NCBI GenBank assembly: GCA_964036195.1
Contig: OZ038452.1
Span: 29,771,785-29,835,784 of the forward strand
DNA length: 64,000 bases
Direction: 5' to 3'
Source: Sphaerolaimus hirsutus
Lineage: Eukaryota > Nematoda > Chromadorea > Monhysterida > Sphaerolaimidae
Positions within the stretch are counted from its first letter, which is position 1. Each line of letters starts with the position of its first letter. The translations under genes and the position numbers were made by a program. The notes beneath the pieces were generated by a model. That model was not told the origin of the DNA, did no database searches, and was given only the letters and a program-made list of their open reading frames with translations. Positions 1-13,555 of the stretch are shown here, piece by piece.

Positions 1-500
1 TTGGAAAGAGATGTTGGACTCATTTTTGTTTCATATGAATTCTCATTGTCTATGATACAGTATATGAAAAAAGTTTATTTTTCGCGTTGTAAATCCGGGT
101 CAAATCGATATAAGGAATATAGACATCACTAATCCGACCACAAAAACGGAATCTACAGGTTGTGCCAATCATTTTAAGTGTTGAACGGTCCAAAACGGTC
201 TAGAAATGGCCGAGTTATTGATGTGCAAATTTTGCATGTTCTGGGAGACACCCAAAAATTTCGCAAAAAGTACCTTTTTATAGACCCACCCTACCTCCGG
301 TCAGGGGGGTCGTACCGAAATTTCCTCGGACTTGTAACTAGCCCCGACCTGAAACCATATTATATCCAAATTTGAACATTTTCCACCAAGCCGTTCCCGA
401 GTTATAAACACGTGCTCGCGGGCGGACCCCCCCCTAAAATGCTACCCCCAAAATACCCTATGGACCCCCGCCCTGATTCAGAATGTTCACACGTGGTACG
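1..500. repeat. Degraded repeat related to the element at 44168-44815, beyond the last visible exon
   Basis: The stretch around 100-270 (CGACCACAAAAACGGAATC, ATTTTAAGTGTTGAACGG) matches sequence near 41640-41780 and 44340-44740 in one or other orientation. The last exon of the CDP-DAG synthase gene was looked for here and not found, so it should lie left of position 1. Confidence 0.5.
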
Positions 501-584
501 CAAAACAACGGGAAAAATTTCTACATTGATTACTCCACAATTCGATTAAACAACATAACAAAAACTAAAAGAAACTTAGCTAAC

Positions 585-3500
585 TTGATGAATGTGTGAA
601 TGTAGACATTCACAAATGTGCCCATCAGAAGTTGGCAATCAAATCTATCCATCAGACCTCCGTGGCCCGGGATCACGTCGCCAAAATCCTGTAAGAAATT
701 GGGACTTTAAAATTTTGAGATGATTAACAAATTTTATTTAATCAACTCAATTGATTCATACATTTTTCAGGTATACTTCAGAAAACTTCTTGTCATACTT
801 CTGTCGATGATTCAAGAAAAGCAACTAAACACTATGACTACTGTAAATACATATTAGCGAAATCGAAGCACAGTAGCTAGGGTTGGAAAAAATAAATTTT
901 TTTAAACGCCTTGATTAAAAAAAATCAATTAAAAAAGATGATTTTTTAAAAATTAAAACCGGATTTTTTTAAAATCGCCAAAAATGGGGGTATAGAGAAA
1001 AATATGTGTATGTTAAGTGTCAGAGAATGTATTGTTATGTCTATTGTGGTCATATTATGACTGTGGAGTCATGGGATAGTATTATAAGCAGTGATTTCAT
1101 TCAAAAATATCCATTTTATGTTGACTTGTTACTAGGGTTGGAAAAAAACTCGATGTTTTTTTTAAAAACAACAACGTTTTTTAAATAAAAGAAACGTTTT
1201 TTTTAAAAAGCTCCCAGATATGACCTTGTGTCAACATATATAGGTATATCAGACAGTGGCAATACTCTGTGATGTTATATATGACCATATAATGTCTGTG
1301 GAGCCATGGGATAGCATTATAAGTGGTGATTTGGGTCAAAAATATCCATTTTTCATCGACATATTGTTCGTATATCGCCTTATAGTCGAATGTTCGTGAC
1401 TTCAGGTAAAGTTTGGCACGGAATAGTGATCAAACAAGGTTATAAAAGGAGGTTGTTACTTTGGGAGTGAAGTTACACACTGTGGAGGTACATGGAAGCA
1501 TATTACTTCAATATTATATACTACAGCAACATATGATGGCTTATTAACCCATGGTAGCACATAGAAATGGATACTCTGATACTAAAAATGCCACAAAACC
1601 AATGAAAACAACCACCAATGTCAATTTGTGTGTGAAATTGCGCGCTTGCGCGCAAAATTTTTGCAAAATACCTAGTCCTTAGTACTAAAAATTTCGGCCG
1701 ATGTTTTTAAAAAAAACAAAACATTTCGGACGTCATGTTTTAAAAAAAAAAGAAGTTTTTTTTATAAAAAACGTTTAAAAAAAAACATCGGCCAACCCTA
1801 CTTGTTATGTATATCGCCTTTTGTCAAACATTCGTGACTTCAAGTGAAGTTCAGCATGGAATAGTGCTTAAATAAGGTTGTAAGAGAAGGCTAATACATT
1901 GACAGTGATGCTACACACTGTAGAAGTATGTGGGAGCACATTGGCTGGATATTATATACTACACTAGCATATCACGGCTTATTATTACACTGTAGCATGA
2001 ATAAATGCAATCTTTTACACTAAAAATGCCCCAAAACCCATGAAAACAACACCAATGGTAATGTGTATTAGAAATTGTGCGCTTGCGCGCAAAAAAATGC
2101 AAAATACCTAGTGCACGTCTACAAGAAATTTTTCATTTTGATTTAAAAAAAATAAAATCAGTTTCCACCCCTTGATTTAAAAAAAATCAGATTAAAAAAA
2201 ATTCAGTTAAAAAAATCAAGTGCCAACCCTAACAGTAGCCATTCAAAAATTTCCAAAAGTAATCAAAAATGATTTAAAAGTAGCCAAAAATAATCCAAAA
2301 GTATCCAAAAATGAAGCTCACCTTTATTTTAAATGCTCTTTTAAATCCACTCGCAAAGAAACCTCCAAATGGCCCGATCAAAGAGCTGAAAAGTCCCATT
2401 ACTAAAGTGTGAAGCAAAAATGGGTATGCCATTATTCTTGGCCTTTTGCCAGCCAGCATGAAAATATAGCTCAGGGGTCGGGGGATTCCAAATTCCTGAA
2501 AATTGAGGAGCTTTCGTTTAATTAGATTATCCTTAAATTGAAGAGTTTCATTCCCAAAGTGCATACGTCCATAGAGTTCTGTTTTTCAAAATCGTTTTTT
2601 ATGTTTGATTGACAATCTTTGCGCCGCGCACTTACTAGATACCTCATACTTTTTACAGCTTTTTTGTGCACATTTTTGTGTAACTTTTGTCACATCAATT
2701 ATATCCGAAGTAATAACCGAACTTGAAAACCACCCAAATTAGTGAGTACTTTTAGAATGAAACAATTTTGCTGTGACCCGTGAACTGAAACTCTTCTCAT
2801 GAAAGCCTTTTCAACATCAATACGAACCACTACAACCCCCCCCCCCCAAAAAAAAAATCAATAAAAAATCCAACCTGCAGCAAAAAAGTGTCTGGAATCA
2901 CGCAATCACTAGTAAAGCTTTCCGCATCATCGCTATACTCCAGGGGACACACAAAAAATGGATACCTAAGTAGCCAATAACTTAGGGCCGCTCCAAAAAT
3001 TAACGTGGCCAAAGCTCCGCCCAAAAATCCTTCCCATGTTTTTTTCGGCGACAACTGAATTAAGGGTGTTTTGCCGAAGAAAAATCCGAATATGTAGGAC
3101 ATTATGTCGCAACATATTATCATTGACACCGGCACTAGGAGCCTGAAATTGAGTGGGAAATTAAAAAAAAAACTTTTTAAGTAAAAAATAAAAAAACAAT
3201 TGATAAAATTACAATTTCAATTACAAAAATGCAAGGTTGAGGCGTCGACTTCTGGAAGTCGACAAGTGCGAAAATTGTCCATGAGGAAAATTTATCGGTA
3301 TCGGAATCAACAATTTTTTCGGAGTCCCGCATATTGATAAATGTGACGAAAATTGTACGAAAATTGTGGGGAGCCGCCTTCCCGGGCCGTATAAAAAATA
3401 CCGTATTGTCTCGTAATACCCCCCCCCTCGAAATGGGCACTATGAAATTATAGCCCCTCGGAAATACTCCTCTCAAAATTTTCACTCTGACAAAATAAAC

Positions 3501-6500
3501 CCTCCGGGGGGTTTTCCTTCACGCAACAGGTCTTTTCGGTCGACCGGTCTCGGCTTTTTATAAATATTTTTTTAGATTTTTTTGAATTTATAAAACGGGG
3601 CGGGCACCAGATTTTATTAAAAGTGAACATGACTCACATAACTCAACGTAAAAAATCCAAACGAACCAGATGAGTCCTTGAAAGATGTTTTGAATTATCA
3701 GATATGACTGCGTAACAATCAAAACCAGAGTCACGTGCGTCCAAGCGAACTGAAATATAATTTTGGTTTAAATTAGCAACAACTGATACCCTAAAATCTC
3801 GAATAATTCTCCAGGGGAGTTATTTTTCGTCGAAGTTTTTCAGGGGGAATTTTTCAAGGGGGAGTTATTCGAAGGGGGTTATTTTTTCCTCACCACGCCA
3901 ACAGGGGAGTTTTTCGAGGGGGGACTTATTCGAGGATTTGCGGCATTTAAAAAAGAAGTAATGCACATGCCACATAAGGGATGGTTAAAAAAGTTTTTTT
4001 TAATCGTCTTTTTTTCCTAAAAATCATTTGATTTCCGCATTTGATTTTACGGGAATGAGGAACTAAGGTCGACAGATCGAAAATGAGTCATTCTAGTAAA
4101 CTCAAACGAATTTGAATTAGATTTACCAGTTCCCGAAATTTCGGCCGTCAACTAATGGCCCTACACACACTAGTTTTCAGTGACATGTGTGAAAACTGAA
4201 ATGGCCACATGGCGACATTCAGCCTACTCTTATTGTATGCTATATGTGTTTTAGTTTACAAATTTTCAAATTGTAACTTTTATTAAATTAAATTCAAATT
4301 TAATTTTAATTAAATCATTCAACCGTGTTCATTAATTTGCATTTGAAAAAAATTCAGTTTTCACACGAAGTCACGGTGAAAACTAGTGTGTGTAGGCACA
4401 ATACGCGCACAAAAATACTCACCAAACTGAACTGTCGCATATAATAGCCTTTTCTCAAACTCAGCACGAACCAAACGAAGCCCACGCAGTACAGCAGAAA
4501 ACTGATCATTCGGTGTTTGACTACCAGAAATTGGAGAAATTCCTGAATTTAAAAAAATGTATTTTTTTAAAATCATCTATTATAATGTAGGTGGAACTTA
4601 CAAAAGTAAACTGCAGTGACTGAAATTTTAAATGTAAATCAGGGTGGAAAATTGGGGTCTCGGGATCGGGATCAGTTTTTTGAATTTTCGTGATTTTGGT
4701 GTCTTGAAGTTCTGTTATTAAAAATTTCTCTCTCTAATTTGCACAAAAAGGTTTGAAAACACACTTGGATGCCAGAAACGTGGCCTAAATGTATGTACAC
4801 ATGTTTCCGTTCACATTTCCTGATGCAAAGGCCACTAAGGTTTACTTAACACTTAACACTTTTCTTGTCATTTGTCAACTCGCAAAATTGATACCACACT
4901 TCAAATTACCCCTTCAACCCCCCACCCCCCCAAAAAACCCCCCAAACCAACATCTCGCCTCAACAAAGTGCCCCAATAGTCGATCAGACTTTCTCCATAG
5001 AAAAAATAATTGCTAGCCAATAAGAGATACCAACTCAATGTTCGGAACCAGGGCAAATCATAAACTCGATATACGGCGTGTCCGATTGAAATTATCTCGC
5101 TGAAACATTTGATTTGTATTGCCAGAACCTGCAGTGGGCGGAGTTTGTTGTGATTGTGTTTTTTTGTATAGATTTAATATTTCTACTGTGGTGAAATAGC
5201 CCATAACCCATCAGAAAATAAGTTTATTTTCTCTTATATATATTTTCACTGCAAGTAATTTCATCATTATTTTTAATAAATTAATTACCATGTAGATTTC
5301 ATCATGAAAATACGGTGACGTTCTGTGTATTTATTTATAATGCGTATTTTTTAATCGGGTGTCGCCTTTTAGAACTTTGTCGGTGAAAATTTAGATGTTC
5401 TATTTAAAGAAAAAAATACCGGGAGAAAAGTTAGTAGCTGATTACGGCAAATAAATATTCCCGGCATGGAACATACACAGGTTGTGATTAAGGTGGAAAA
5501 AAAAGTTTTTTTTTCAAACGCCATGTTTTTTGAAAAATTTAAACGTTTAAAAAACAATGTTTTTAAAAAAAAACAACGTTTTTTTCAAAGCTCCCAGATA
5601 AGGCCTTGTGTCAACACGCATAGGTATATCAGACAAGTGACAATACTCTGTGATGTTATATATGACCATATAATGGCTGTGGAGCCATGGGATAGCATTA
5701 TAATTGGTGATTTGTGTCAAAAATGTTCATTTTCGTCGACATGTTCGTATATCGTCTCATAGTTGAATGTTCATGACTTCAAGTGAAGTTTGGCATGGAA
5801 TCGTGATCAAACAAGGTTATGAGAGGAAGTTGTTACTTTGGGAGTGATGTTACACACTGTGGAGGTACATGGAATCACATTACATGAAAATTAAATACTA
5901 CAGCAACATATGACTGCTTATTTACCCATGGTAGCACATAGAAATGGATGCTTTGATACTAAAAATGCCACAAAACCAATGAAAACAACCACCAATGTCA
6001 ATTTGGGTGTGAAATTGCGTGCTTCCGCGTAGGGATGGAAAAAAGCGCTTTTTTTAACGGCCCCGCTTTTTTTTTTAAAAATGCGCTTTTTTCACTTTTT
6101 TTCAAAAATTGTCAAGACGTTACCTAAAAAGTTCCCAAATATGGTCCTGAGTCAATATATACAGGTATATCAGACAAGTGGCAGTACTTGTGATGATATA
6201 TAACCATAGAATGGCTATGTTATCAACTGATGGCATTATAAGCGCTGATTTTTGCCAAAAAAAAACAATTTTATGTCGACTTATTATGTATATCGCTGTT
6301 TTTGAATGTTTCTTGACTGCAAGTGAAGTTAGGCATGGAATAGTGCTTAAATTTGGCTATAAAAGATGGCTAATACATGACAGTGATGTTTCACACTGTA
6401 GAAAAGTGGAAGCACATTGGCTGGATATTATTTACTACACTGACATATCTCCTCAACTTATTATTACATGATACCATGCAGGAATAGAAGCAATGCCACT

Positions 6501-9491
6501 AAAATGCTACAAAACCAATGAAAACAACCACCAATGGCAATTTGCATGTGAAATTATGCGCTTGCGCGCAAAATTTTTTTGCAAAATACCTAGTGCATGA
6601 GTACTAAAATTTTTGCCAGCGCTTTTTTTTAAAAAAAAGCGCTGGAACCCGGCGTTTAAAAAAAAAACGCTTGAAAAAAAGCGCTTGCCATCCCTACTTC
6701 CGCGCATAAATTTTGCAAAATACCTAGTGCTTAGTACTAAACATTTCGGCCAATGTGTTTTTTTAAACGTTTCGGACATCGTGTTTTAAAAAACGTTTGA
6801 GAAAAAACATCGGCCAACCCTAGTTGTGATAACATTCATTTGCGTTTCATATTAACCAAATTTCCATAAAATTTCATCATCATTTTTCAAAAGCATTTAC
6901 ACAAAAAAATCATCCCCATCAAAATGGACAATTACGCTTTCAGCAGAAAATTGAATGCGCTGCATTTTTCAGTACCATGCATAAACGCATGTGTCTAAAA
7001 TGCAGTGAAAGTGCTCAGTGCAGTAAGCAGCTACGCACACTGTGTGTCAACTGGTTTGTCAAATGTCAATTCAGATTTTAGTTGACAAATCACAGAACAA
7101 TTTCCGGGTGCACGATGTGGAAAAGGGATTAATATTGGTAAGCGCGCATTTGCACATAGTTTGGTACTCCACCAACTAAAATCTGAATCGTGTGTAGGGT
7201 CTCAACAAATGTAAATACGTAACTGTGCATGTGTGTGTCACTTGTGATTTGAACGTCGCATGCTTGAAGCTATGCATTTATTTGGCTGTTCGAAAAATAC
7301 CGTCCTATCGCTGTATATCTGAACTGAACTTCAACTGAATTTTACCTGATACAATATAGAAAATAAATATAAACTTGATGCAAATTTTTATATAGGCTAG
7401 TATGCAACAATGCAACGATGAAAAAAGTGCCAAGAAAATAGCACCAAGAGTGACACACTGGTGCAGGGCACCAGGGATAATTGGCACCATTTATTACACG
7501 AAAATTTACCGTACCGTACCGTACCGCGAACCGCACTTTTCAGATTACCCGTACCGTACCGTTTACCGCAAAATGAAGATTTACCGTACCGTACCGTTTA
7601 CTGCAAAAGAAAAAAATTTACCGTACCGTACGGTTTACCGCAAAACCGTACCGTCTGCCACCCTAGCCACGGTAGCTTTCAAAATATAGGGTCGTTAAAA
7701 ATCTCTAGGTGGGAGGGACATAACTTTTCGAACAGCCTGTTGCAATTGAAACACGCTTAACACACAATTCGAGATTAGAACAATTTCGGATGATATTTTT
7801 TGTACAATGAATTATTTTGTGTTGAGAGTGGCAATTGAATTGAATGTATCTGTAGGTTATAATGCGACCTCTACAAAATGGGATACGTGACAGTAGAAAA
7901 TGCACTGTATCCAATTTGAACACAATCTATTAAAAAGTCAACTCATTATTAATCGCTTTCAGTTATGTGAATTTGGTGCCTAGTCTTCTGTGACTGCATT
8001 CAACAAATTACGGTAAAATAATCCGTAAAGCATGCGGCCCAATGAGTTGACAAAGCTGCTTAATTGACCAGTCATTCAATTAAAGTAAATTGATTTGGCA
8101 GCAGGCCAACGATAGAACTTATGGGATTTTTGATGTCGCAATATCCATGGATATTTTTTTAGAAATATCAAATTGCGTACAGAAATAAAGAGAAATACAG
8201 CCAGAAAATTGACTTGCGCAACACAAAACTTATGAGTAAATATGACCTCAAATCAAAATTCAGAACATGACAAACATTGGTGAAAAACTTTTTACCGCAT
8301 GTCCTCGAATAAGATTCAGGTGTATTCGGGGTAATTCGTGTTAATTCGTGTTCCAAACGTAGCTTTTTCAGTCTGTTTTCGTTTGTCTCATCGATCGTTG
8401 TTTCTAATTTTTGTAAAAAAAAATTTACCCAGGGGAGTTTTTCAAGAGGGGAGTATTTCAAGGGGGTATTTTTCCTCGTCTGGCTAACAAGGGGGATTTA
8501 TTCAAGGGAGCGACAGTGCAAACTAAAACTCACAGTGACCATAAGTGCCAAAGGTCCCATGCGTATTATCCACACGAAACCCCCGATCATCAACCAGGAG
8601 AAAATTCCTCGCACCACCCAATTGCGCCATCTGGAAAATATACCTTTTTTCGGAAATTACGTGTACAGAAATTCGATTTTCGAAGGTTTTTAGTAAATAT
8701 TGTGTTGAAAGTTGTTGCGTATTGAATATTTAATGGTGTATGGGGATAGAAAATGAAACATTCTAATGTAATCATGTTCAGTCATTAAATTATGTTGAAA
8801 ACTTTTGTCTTGAGAAAGTCTTGGCATGTTTTAGCAGCTAAAATCGAGTAGTTTAGATCAAAAACGTGTACATAAAAATAAATATAAAATTTTGACACAC
8901 CCGATGTCAACCCAATTCTGGATTTACAAGAACCATTTATTCAATTCATCGGCATTCTTTTTGCGACTTTTTTTGATAATGTGCCAAAAACTCGATTGAT
9001 ATTATTGATTTGGATACGGTTTGTACTTAGCATTTATTTGGTTTGGATATGCTTTACATACAAATTTGTAATATTTTCACGATATTTTAGGCTCTGCTTA
9101 GGCTTAGGTCCGAGTGTGTTGGTGGCGCGCTCATTCTCTGAAAGGAGGTACGAGTGTCACTTGGACCTAAGCCAATTAGTGAACGAACACTGAGAAATTG
9201 TTTGCCCAAGCACCATTTACGTACCCACAGAAAAATATGAAACGTTGCCTTTCATCCAAAAGTGATAAAAAAAACCAACCGAGGGTTCAGTGGAGCCAAA
9301 ATTTTATCCAGCCATCCGACCGTATTATCGCTGGCCTGGGGCAAATCGTGCACATATCTTCCGATATTTTCCTCCGTCACAACCCGGTCATCTTCGCTAT
9401 CAGTTTTCGGAGTATTTTGAATTCTTTGCCGCAAATTTTGACGCTTTTCCGGAGATTTTCGCGCGCTTTGCCCGTCCGAATCGTGGTCCAT
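585..9491 (-). CDS. CDP-diacylglycerol synthase (phosphatidate cytidylyltransferase), 8 exons, C-terminus off window
   Basis: Transfers CMP from CTP to phosphatidic acid, giving CDP-diacylglycerol for phosphatidylinositol and related lipids; a multi-pass ER membrane enzyme. Exons on the minus strand: 9491-9280, 8630-8534, 5128-4952, 4542-4423, 3749-3667, 3142-2875, 2495-2322, 688-585. All junctions keep phase and give 411 codons plus 2 nt. The first 70 residues are hydrophilic and poorly conserved, as in animal homologues. After them come RWRNWVVRG and several membrane spans, then the family block [18 protein letters not shown] (exon 6). The cytidylyltransferase signature crosses the exon 7/8 junction: [10 protein letters not shown] ends exon 7 (residues 368-377), and [11 protein letters not shown] then MDRFD begins exon 8. 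Animal CDS1/CDS2 proteins are about 445-460 aa, so some 35-50 C-terminal residues lie beyond position 1; exon 8 ends in a split codon. The start is the first ATG of the open stretch. Introns 2 and 7 carry nested hAT-like elements. Family identity is near certain; the two vertebrate paralogues cannot be distinguished here. Confidence 0.95.
878..2231. mobile_element. hAT-like non-autonomous element, family A copy 1 (host of a nested copy)
   Basis: Ends TAGGGTTGG / CCAACCCTA, flanked by the exact 8-bp duplication ACAGTAGC (870-877 and 2232-2239). It lies in the last visible intron of the CDP-DAG synthase gene and carries no transposase. T/A-rich homopolymer blocks flank a conserved core that includes a CGCGCTTGCGCG palindrome. 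Confidence 0.9.
1133..1800. mobile_element. hAT-like element, family A, nested inside copy 1
   Basis: Ends TAGGGTTGG / CCAACCCTA with 8-bp flanks CTTGTTAC (1125-1132) and CTTGTTAT (1801-1808), differing at one base. The host sequence resumes on both sides. Positions 1243-1250 show the single GGTATATC that is duplicated around another insertion at 25017-25463. Confidence 0.9.
3788..3943. mobile_element. TA-flanked foldback element, family E (short)
   Basis: Left end CCCTAAAATCTCGAATAA and right end TTATTCGAGGATTTGCGG are complementary with few mismatches; TA precedes the left end. The body is G-rich on the plus strand. A truncated relative of family D lies at about 3400-3500. Both are intronic. 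Confidence 0.7.
4155..4405. mobile_element. Inverted-repeat element, family C (ACACTAGTTTTCA ends)
   Basis: Left CTACACACACTAGTTTTCA and right GAAAACTAGTGTGTGTAGG are inverted copies around an A/T-rich centre. Its right end lies just 18 bp from exon 4 of the CDP-DAG synthase gene (ending at 4423). Confidence 0.8.
5489..6822. mobile_element. hAT-like element, family A copy 2 (host of a nested element)
   Basis: Exact 8-bp duplication GTTGTGAT at 5481-5488 and 6823-6830. The right end CCAACCCTA is intact and the left end decayed. It is in intron 2 of the CDP-DAG synthase gene and interrupted by the element at 6030-6696. Confidence 0.85.
6030..6696. mobile_element. hAT-like element with AGCGCTTTTTT ends, nested in family A copy 2
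   Basis: Ends TAGGGATGG / CCATCCCTA and an exact 8-bp duplication CTTCCGCG (6022-6029, 6697-6704). The core resembles family A (TATCAGACAAGTGGCAGTAC), but the subterminal words are GCGCTTTTTT rather than AACGTTTTTT. Confidence 0.9.
7494..7660. repeat. TACCG short tandem repeat block
   Basis: Repeated TACCGTACCG words broken by A-rich spacers. A related block is at 23585-23670. It may be the low-complexity body of an element; clear ends were not found. Confidence 0.8.
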
Positions 9492-10261
9492 TTCGTCGCG
9501 CGGAGAAATTGAGACGTCTGAAGAGTTTGAGCGGAGATTTTTGGACGGTTAGATGGTAAAGAAGGGTGAGAAAAACGGAGAGATGCGATTGCGGAAACGA
9601 TACCGGAAAGACAACGGTACAACGATTTTAGGTAATGGAGACACTTGTATTATAATTGGGAGATACCGCTTCTGGACCTGCAAATAGTAATTGACAACCA
9701 AATAGTATTTTTCAAAGCTGATAAATCTGTTTAAAACAAATTTTAGTTGACGAGAATGGTGTTCGTCAACTGCTGTTGACAGAGATAAAAAATTATTCAT
9801 TCTGGTAAACTCAGATGTGCTCAAATTTATCTGTCTTGCAAATTTCAGTTGTTAACTAGTGTGTGTAGCACTTTCTGTAAAAAAGATCAGTGTACAGTAC
9901 CTTTTGATGGCTGAGTGAATTAATTTACACTTTAAATTTTAGTTGTACCGGCTTGTCCGCGTTTCTGCGGGAAATAGCCGGAAATATCGAACAAATCATT
10001 CCATACAGAACAACTGGGTAATCAAACTTTCATTATCAAAACATATACAATTGTGAAAGAATTGCGTGCTAGGTATGCCTAATGTAAAAGATAGGACACA
10101 CAATCACAGGCATCATTGTGCCCAATTCGTGTGTGTTTTTGCACACAATGCAGTCACTATTTATTAGTACAAATGCCCTTTACAAACACGATCCACAATC
10201 TTGACAAACAGGGTTAGTAGATGGCAAAGTTGCTTCCCAAGAATGCAATTGCACATGTATA

Positions 10262-13200
10262 GGGGGTTGACTTGAGTTTTTAGGGGCTGAGTTTACAATT
10301 CAGGGTTGAGTTGATGGGTGTTTATAAATTAGGGTTGAGTTGACAGAAGTTTAAAAATAAGGGGCTGTTGACACAAGTTCACAAATTAGAGGCCGAGTTT
10401 ATGGGAGTTGAGTTGATGGGTGTTTGCCAAATTAGGGGCTGAGTTTATGGGAGTTAACAATAACATTACCATAATCCTTAAGTGAGGCCCCCGGGGCCAA
10501 AACTTTCAAATTGTGAAATGATGCATTGTGGGTTTCTAATTACACTGATTTGATATATAATGCACTCCATTTTGACACTACATTACCATAACCCTGAAAA
10601 TGAACCACTGGGGCCAAAAACTTTCAATTTGTGAAATGATGCAATTTTGCGTTTCTGATTGAACTGATTTCAAATTTAGGTTTCTGATTGCACTGATTTG
10701 ATATATGCACTCCATTGACACTACATTACCATAACCCGTTAATGAACCCATGGGGCCAAATACTTTCAATTTGAGAAATGATGCATTTTTGGGTTTCTGA
10801 TTGCACTCATTTGAAATATGCACTTCATTTTGACACTACATTACCATAACCCTGAAAATGAACCACTGGGGCCAAAAACTTTCAATTTGTGAAATGATGC
10901 ATTTTTGGGTTTCTGATTGCACTGATTTCAAATTTGGGTTTCTGATTGCACTGATTTGATACATGCACTCCATTTTGACACTACATTACCATAACCCTCA
11001 AAATGGACCCATGGGGTTAAATACTTTCAATTTGAGAAATGATGCATTTTCGGGTTTCTGATTGCACTCATTTGAAATATGCACTTCATTTTGACACTAC
11101 ATAACCATAACCCTAAAATGAACCCCCTGGGCCAAAAACTTTCAAACCATAAAATGATGGATTTGTGGGTTTCTGAGTGTAGCGATTTCAAATATGCCCA
11201 GGGCTTAAAAAATTAGAAATTGTGAAATGATTCAATGTGGGTTTCTAATTGCACTGATTTGAAATATGCACTCTGTTTTGACACTACATAACCCTGAAAA
11301 CTACATAACCATAACCCTGAAAATGAACCTCTGGAGCCAAAAACTTTCAATTTGTGAAATCATTCATTTTTGGGTTTCTGATTGCACTGATTTCAAATTT
11401 GGGTCTCTGATTGCACCAATTTGATATATGCACTCCATTTTGACACTACATTACCATAACCCTAAAAATGAACCCATGGGGCCAAATACTTTCAATTTGA
11501 GAAATGATGCATTTTTGGGTTTCTGATAGCACTCATTTGAAATATGCACTTCATTTTGACACTACATTACCATAACCCTAAAATGAACCCCCTGGCCAAA
11601 AACTTTCAAACCATAAAATGATGGATTTGTGGGTTTCTGAGTGTAGCGATTTCAAATATGCCCAGGGCTTAAAAAATTAGAAATTGTGAAATGATTCAAT
11701 GTGGGTTTCTAATTGCACTGATTTGAAATATGCACTCTGTTTTGACACTACATAACCCTGAAAACTACATAACCATAACCCTGAAAATGAAGCTCTGGAG
11801 CCAAAAACTTTCAATTTGTGAAATCATTCATTTTTGGGTTTCTGATTGCACTGATTTCAAATTTGGGTCTCTGATTACACCAATTTGATATATGCACTCC
11901 ATTTTGACACTACATTACCATAACCCTAAAAATGAACCCATGGGGCCAAATACTTTCAATTTGAGAAATGATGCATTTTCGGGTTTCTGAAAGCACTCAT
12001 TTGAAATATGCACTTCATTTTGACACTACATTACCATAACCCTAAAAATGAACCCCCTGGGCCAAAAACTTTCAAACCATAAAATGATGGATTTGTGGGT
12101 TTCTGAGTGTAGCGATTTCAAATATGCCCAGGGCTTAAAAAATTAGAAATTGTGAAATGATTCAATGTGGGTTTCTAATTGCACTGATTTGAAATATGCA
12201 CTCTGTTTTGACACTACATAACCCTGAAAACTACATAACCATAACCCTGAAAATGAAGCTCTGGATCCAAAAACTTTCAATTTGTGAAATCATTCATTTT
12301 TGGGTTTCTGATTGCACTGATTTCAAATTTGGGTCTCTGATTACACCAATTTGATATATGCACTCCATTTTGACACTACATTACCATAACCCTAAAAATG
12401 AACCCATGGGGCCAAATACTTTCAATTTGAGAAATGATGCATTTTCGGGTTTCTGAAAGCACTCATTTGAAATATGCACTTCATTTTGACACTACATTAC
12501 CATAACCCTAAAAATGAACCCCCTGGGCCAAAAACTTTCAAACCATAAAATGATGGATTTGTGGGTTTCTGAGTGTAGCAATTTCAAATATGCCCAGGGC
12601 TTAAAAAATTAGAAATTGTGAAATGATTTGATGTGGGTTTCTAATTGCACTGATTTGAAATATGCAATCCATTTTGACACTACATAACCCTGAAAACTAC
12701 ATAACCATAACCCTGAAAATGAACCTCTGGAGCCAAAAACTTTCAATTTGTGAAATCATAAATTTTCAGGTTTCTGATTTCACTCATTTGAAATATGCAC
12801 TTCATTTTCACACTACATTACCATAACCATAAAAATAAACCCCCTAAGCCAAAAACTTTCAAATCATAAAATGATGCATTTGTGGGTTTCTGATTGTAGC
12901 GATTTCAAATATGCACTCCATTTTGACACTACATTACTAAAACCCTGAAATTGAACCCCTAGACCCCAAAATTTCTTATTGTGAAATGATGCATTTTGCA
13001 GGTTTCTAATTGCACTGATTTGAAATGACTCAATTTCAACTCTACATTACTGTAAGCCTTAAATTGAACCCATGGGGCTAATAAATTAGAAATTGTGAAA
13101 TGATGCATTTGTGGCTTTTTGATTGCCTTGATTTGAAATATGCACTTCATTTTGTCACTACATTACCATAACCCTGAAAATGAACCCCCAGGGCCAAAAA

Positions 13201-13500
13201 TTTTCAAATCATAAAATGATGTGTTTGTGGGTTTCTGATTGTAGCGATTTCAAATATGCACTCCATTTTGACACCACATTACTAAAACCCTGATAATGAA
13301 CCCCTGGGCACAAAAACTTTCAATTTGTGAAATGATGCATTTGTGGGTTTTTTATTGCACTGATTTGAGATGTGCACTCCATTTCTACTCTACATTACCA
13401 TAACTTTTTAAGTCTAACCCCTGGGGCTAAAAAATTGAAAATTGTGAATTGATGCATTTGTGGATTGATGATAGTGATTTTTTGAAATATTCATACCATT
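10262..13500. repeat. Tandem satellite array with higher-order structure
   Basis: A basic unit of about 112-120 bp is marked by GACACTACATTACCATAACC, a CCATGGGG-like block, TTTCAATTTG and GGGTTTCTGATTGCACTGA. Between about 11100 and 12590, four-unit blocks recur almost unchanged: the marker AACCATAAAATGATGG starts near 11143, 11609, 12073 and 12539, a higher-order period of about 465 bp. Outer units are more diverged. Both flanks (10262-10458 and 13503-13560) carry an AGGGGCTGAGTTTA repeat, as though the array grew inside an older element. No gene seen. Confidence 0.95.
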
Positions 13501-13555
13501 TTCCAAATTAGGGGCTGAGTTTACAGGAGTTTCCAAACTAGGGGCTGTGTTTACA

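Noticed and set aside
585-9491. Possibility that the CDP-DAG synthase copy is a pseudogene because of its many insertions
   Set aside because: All insertions are in introns, all eight exons are open with matching phases, and every key motif is intact.
10262-13500. Regular repeats considered as a CRISPR array
   Set aside because: Units are contiguous and degenerate with no unique spacers, and the DNA is eukaryotic; it is a satellite.
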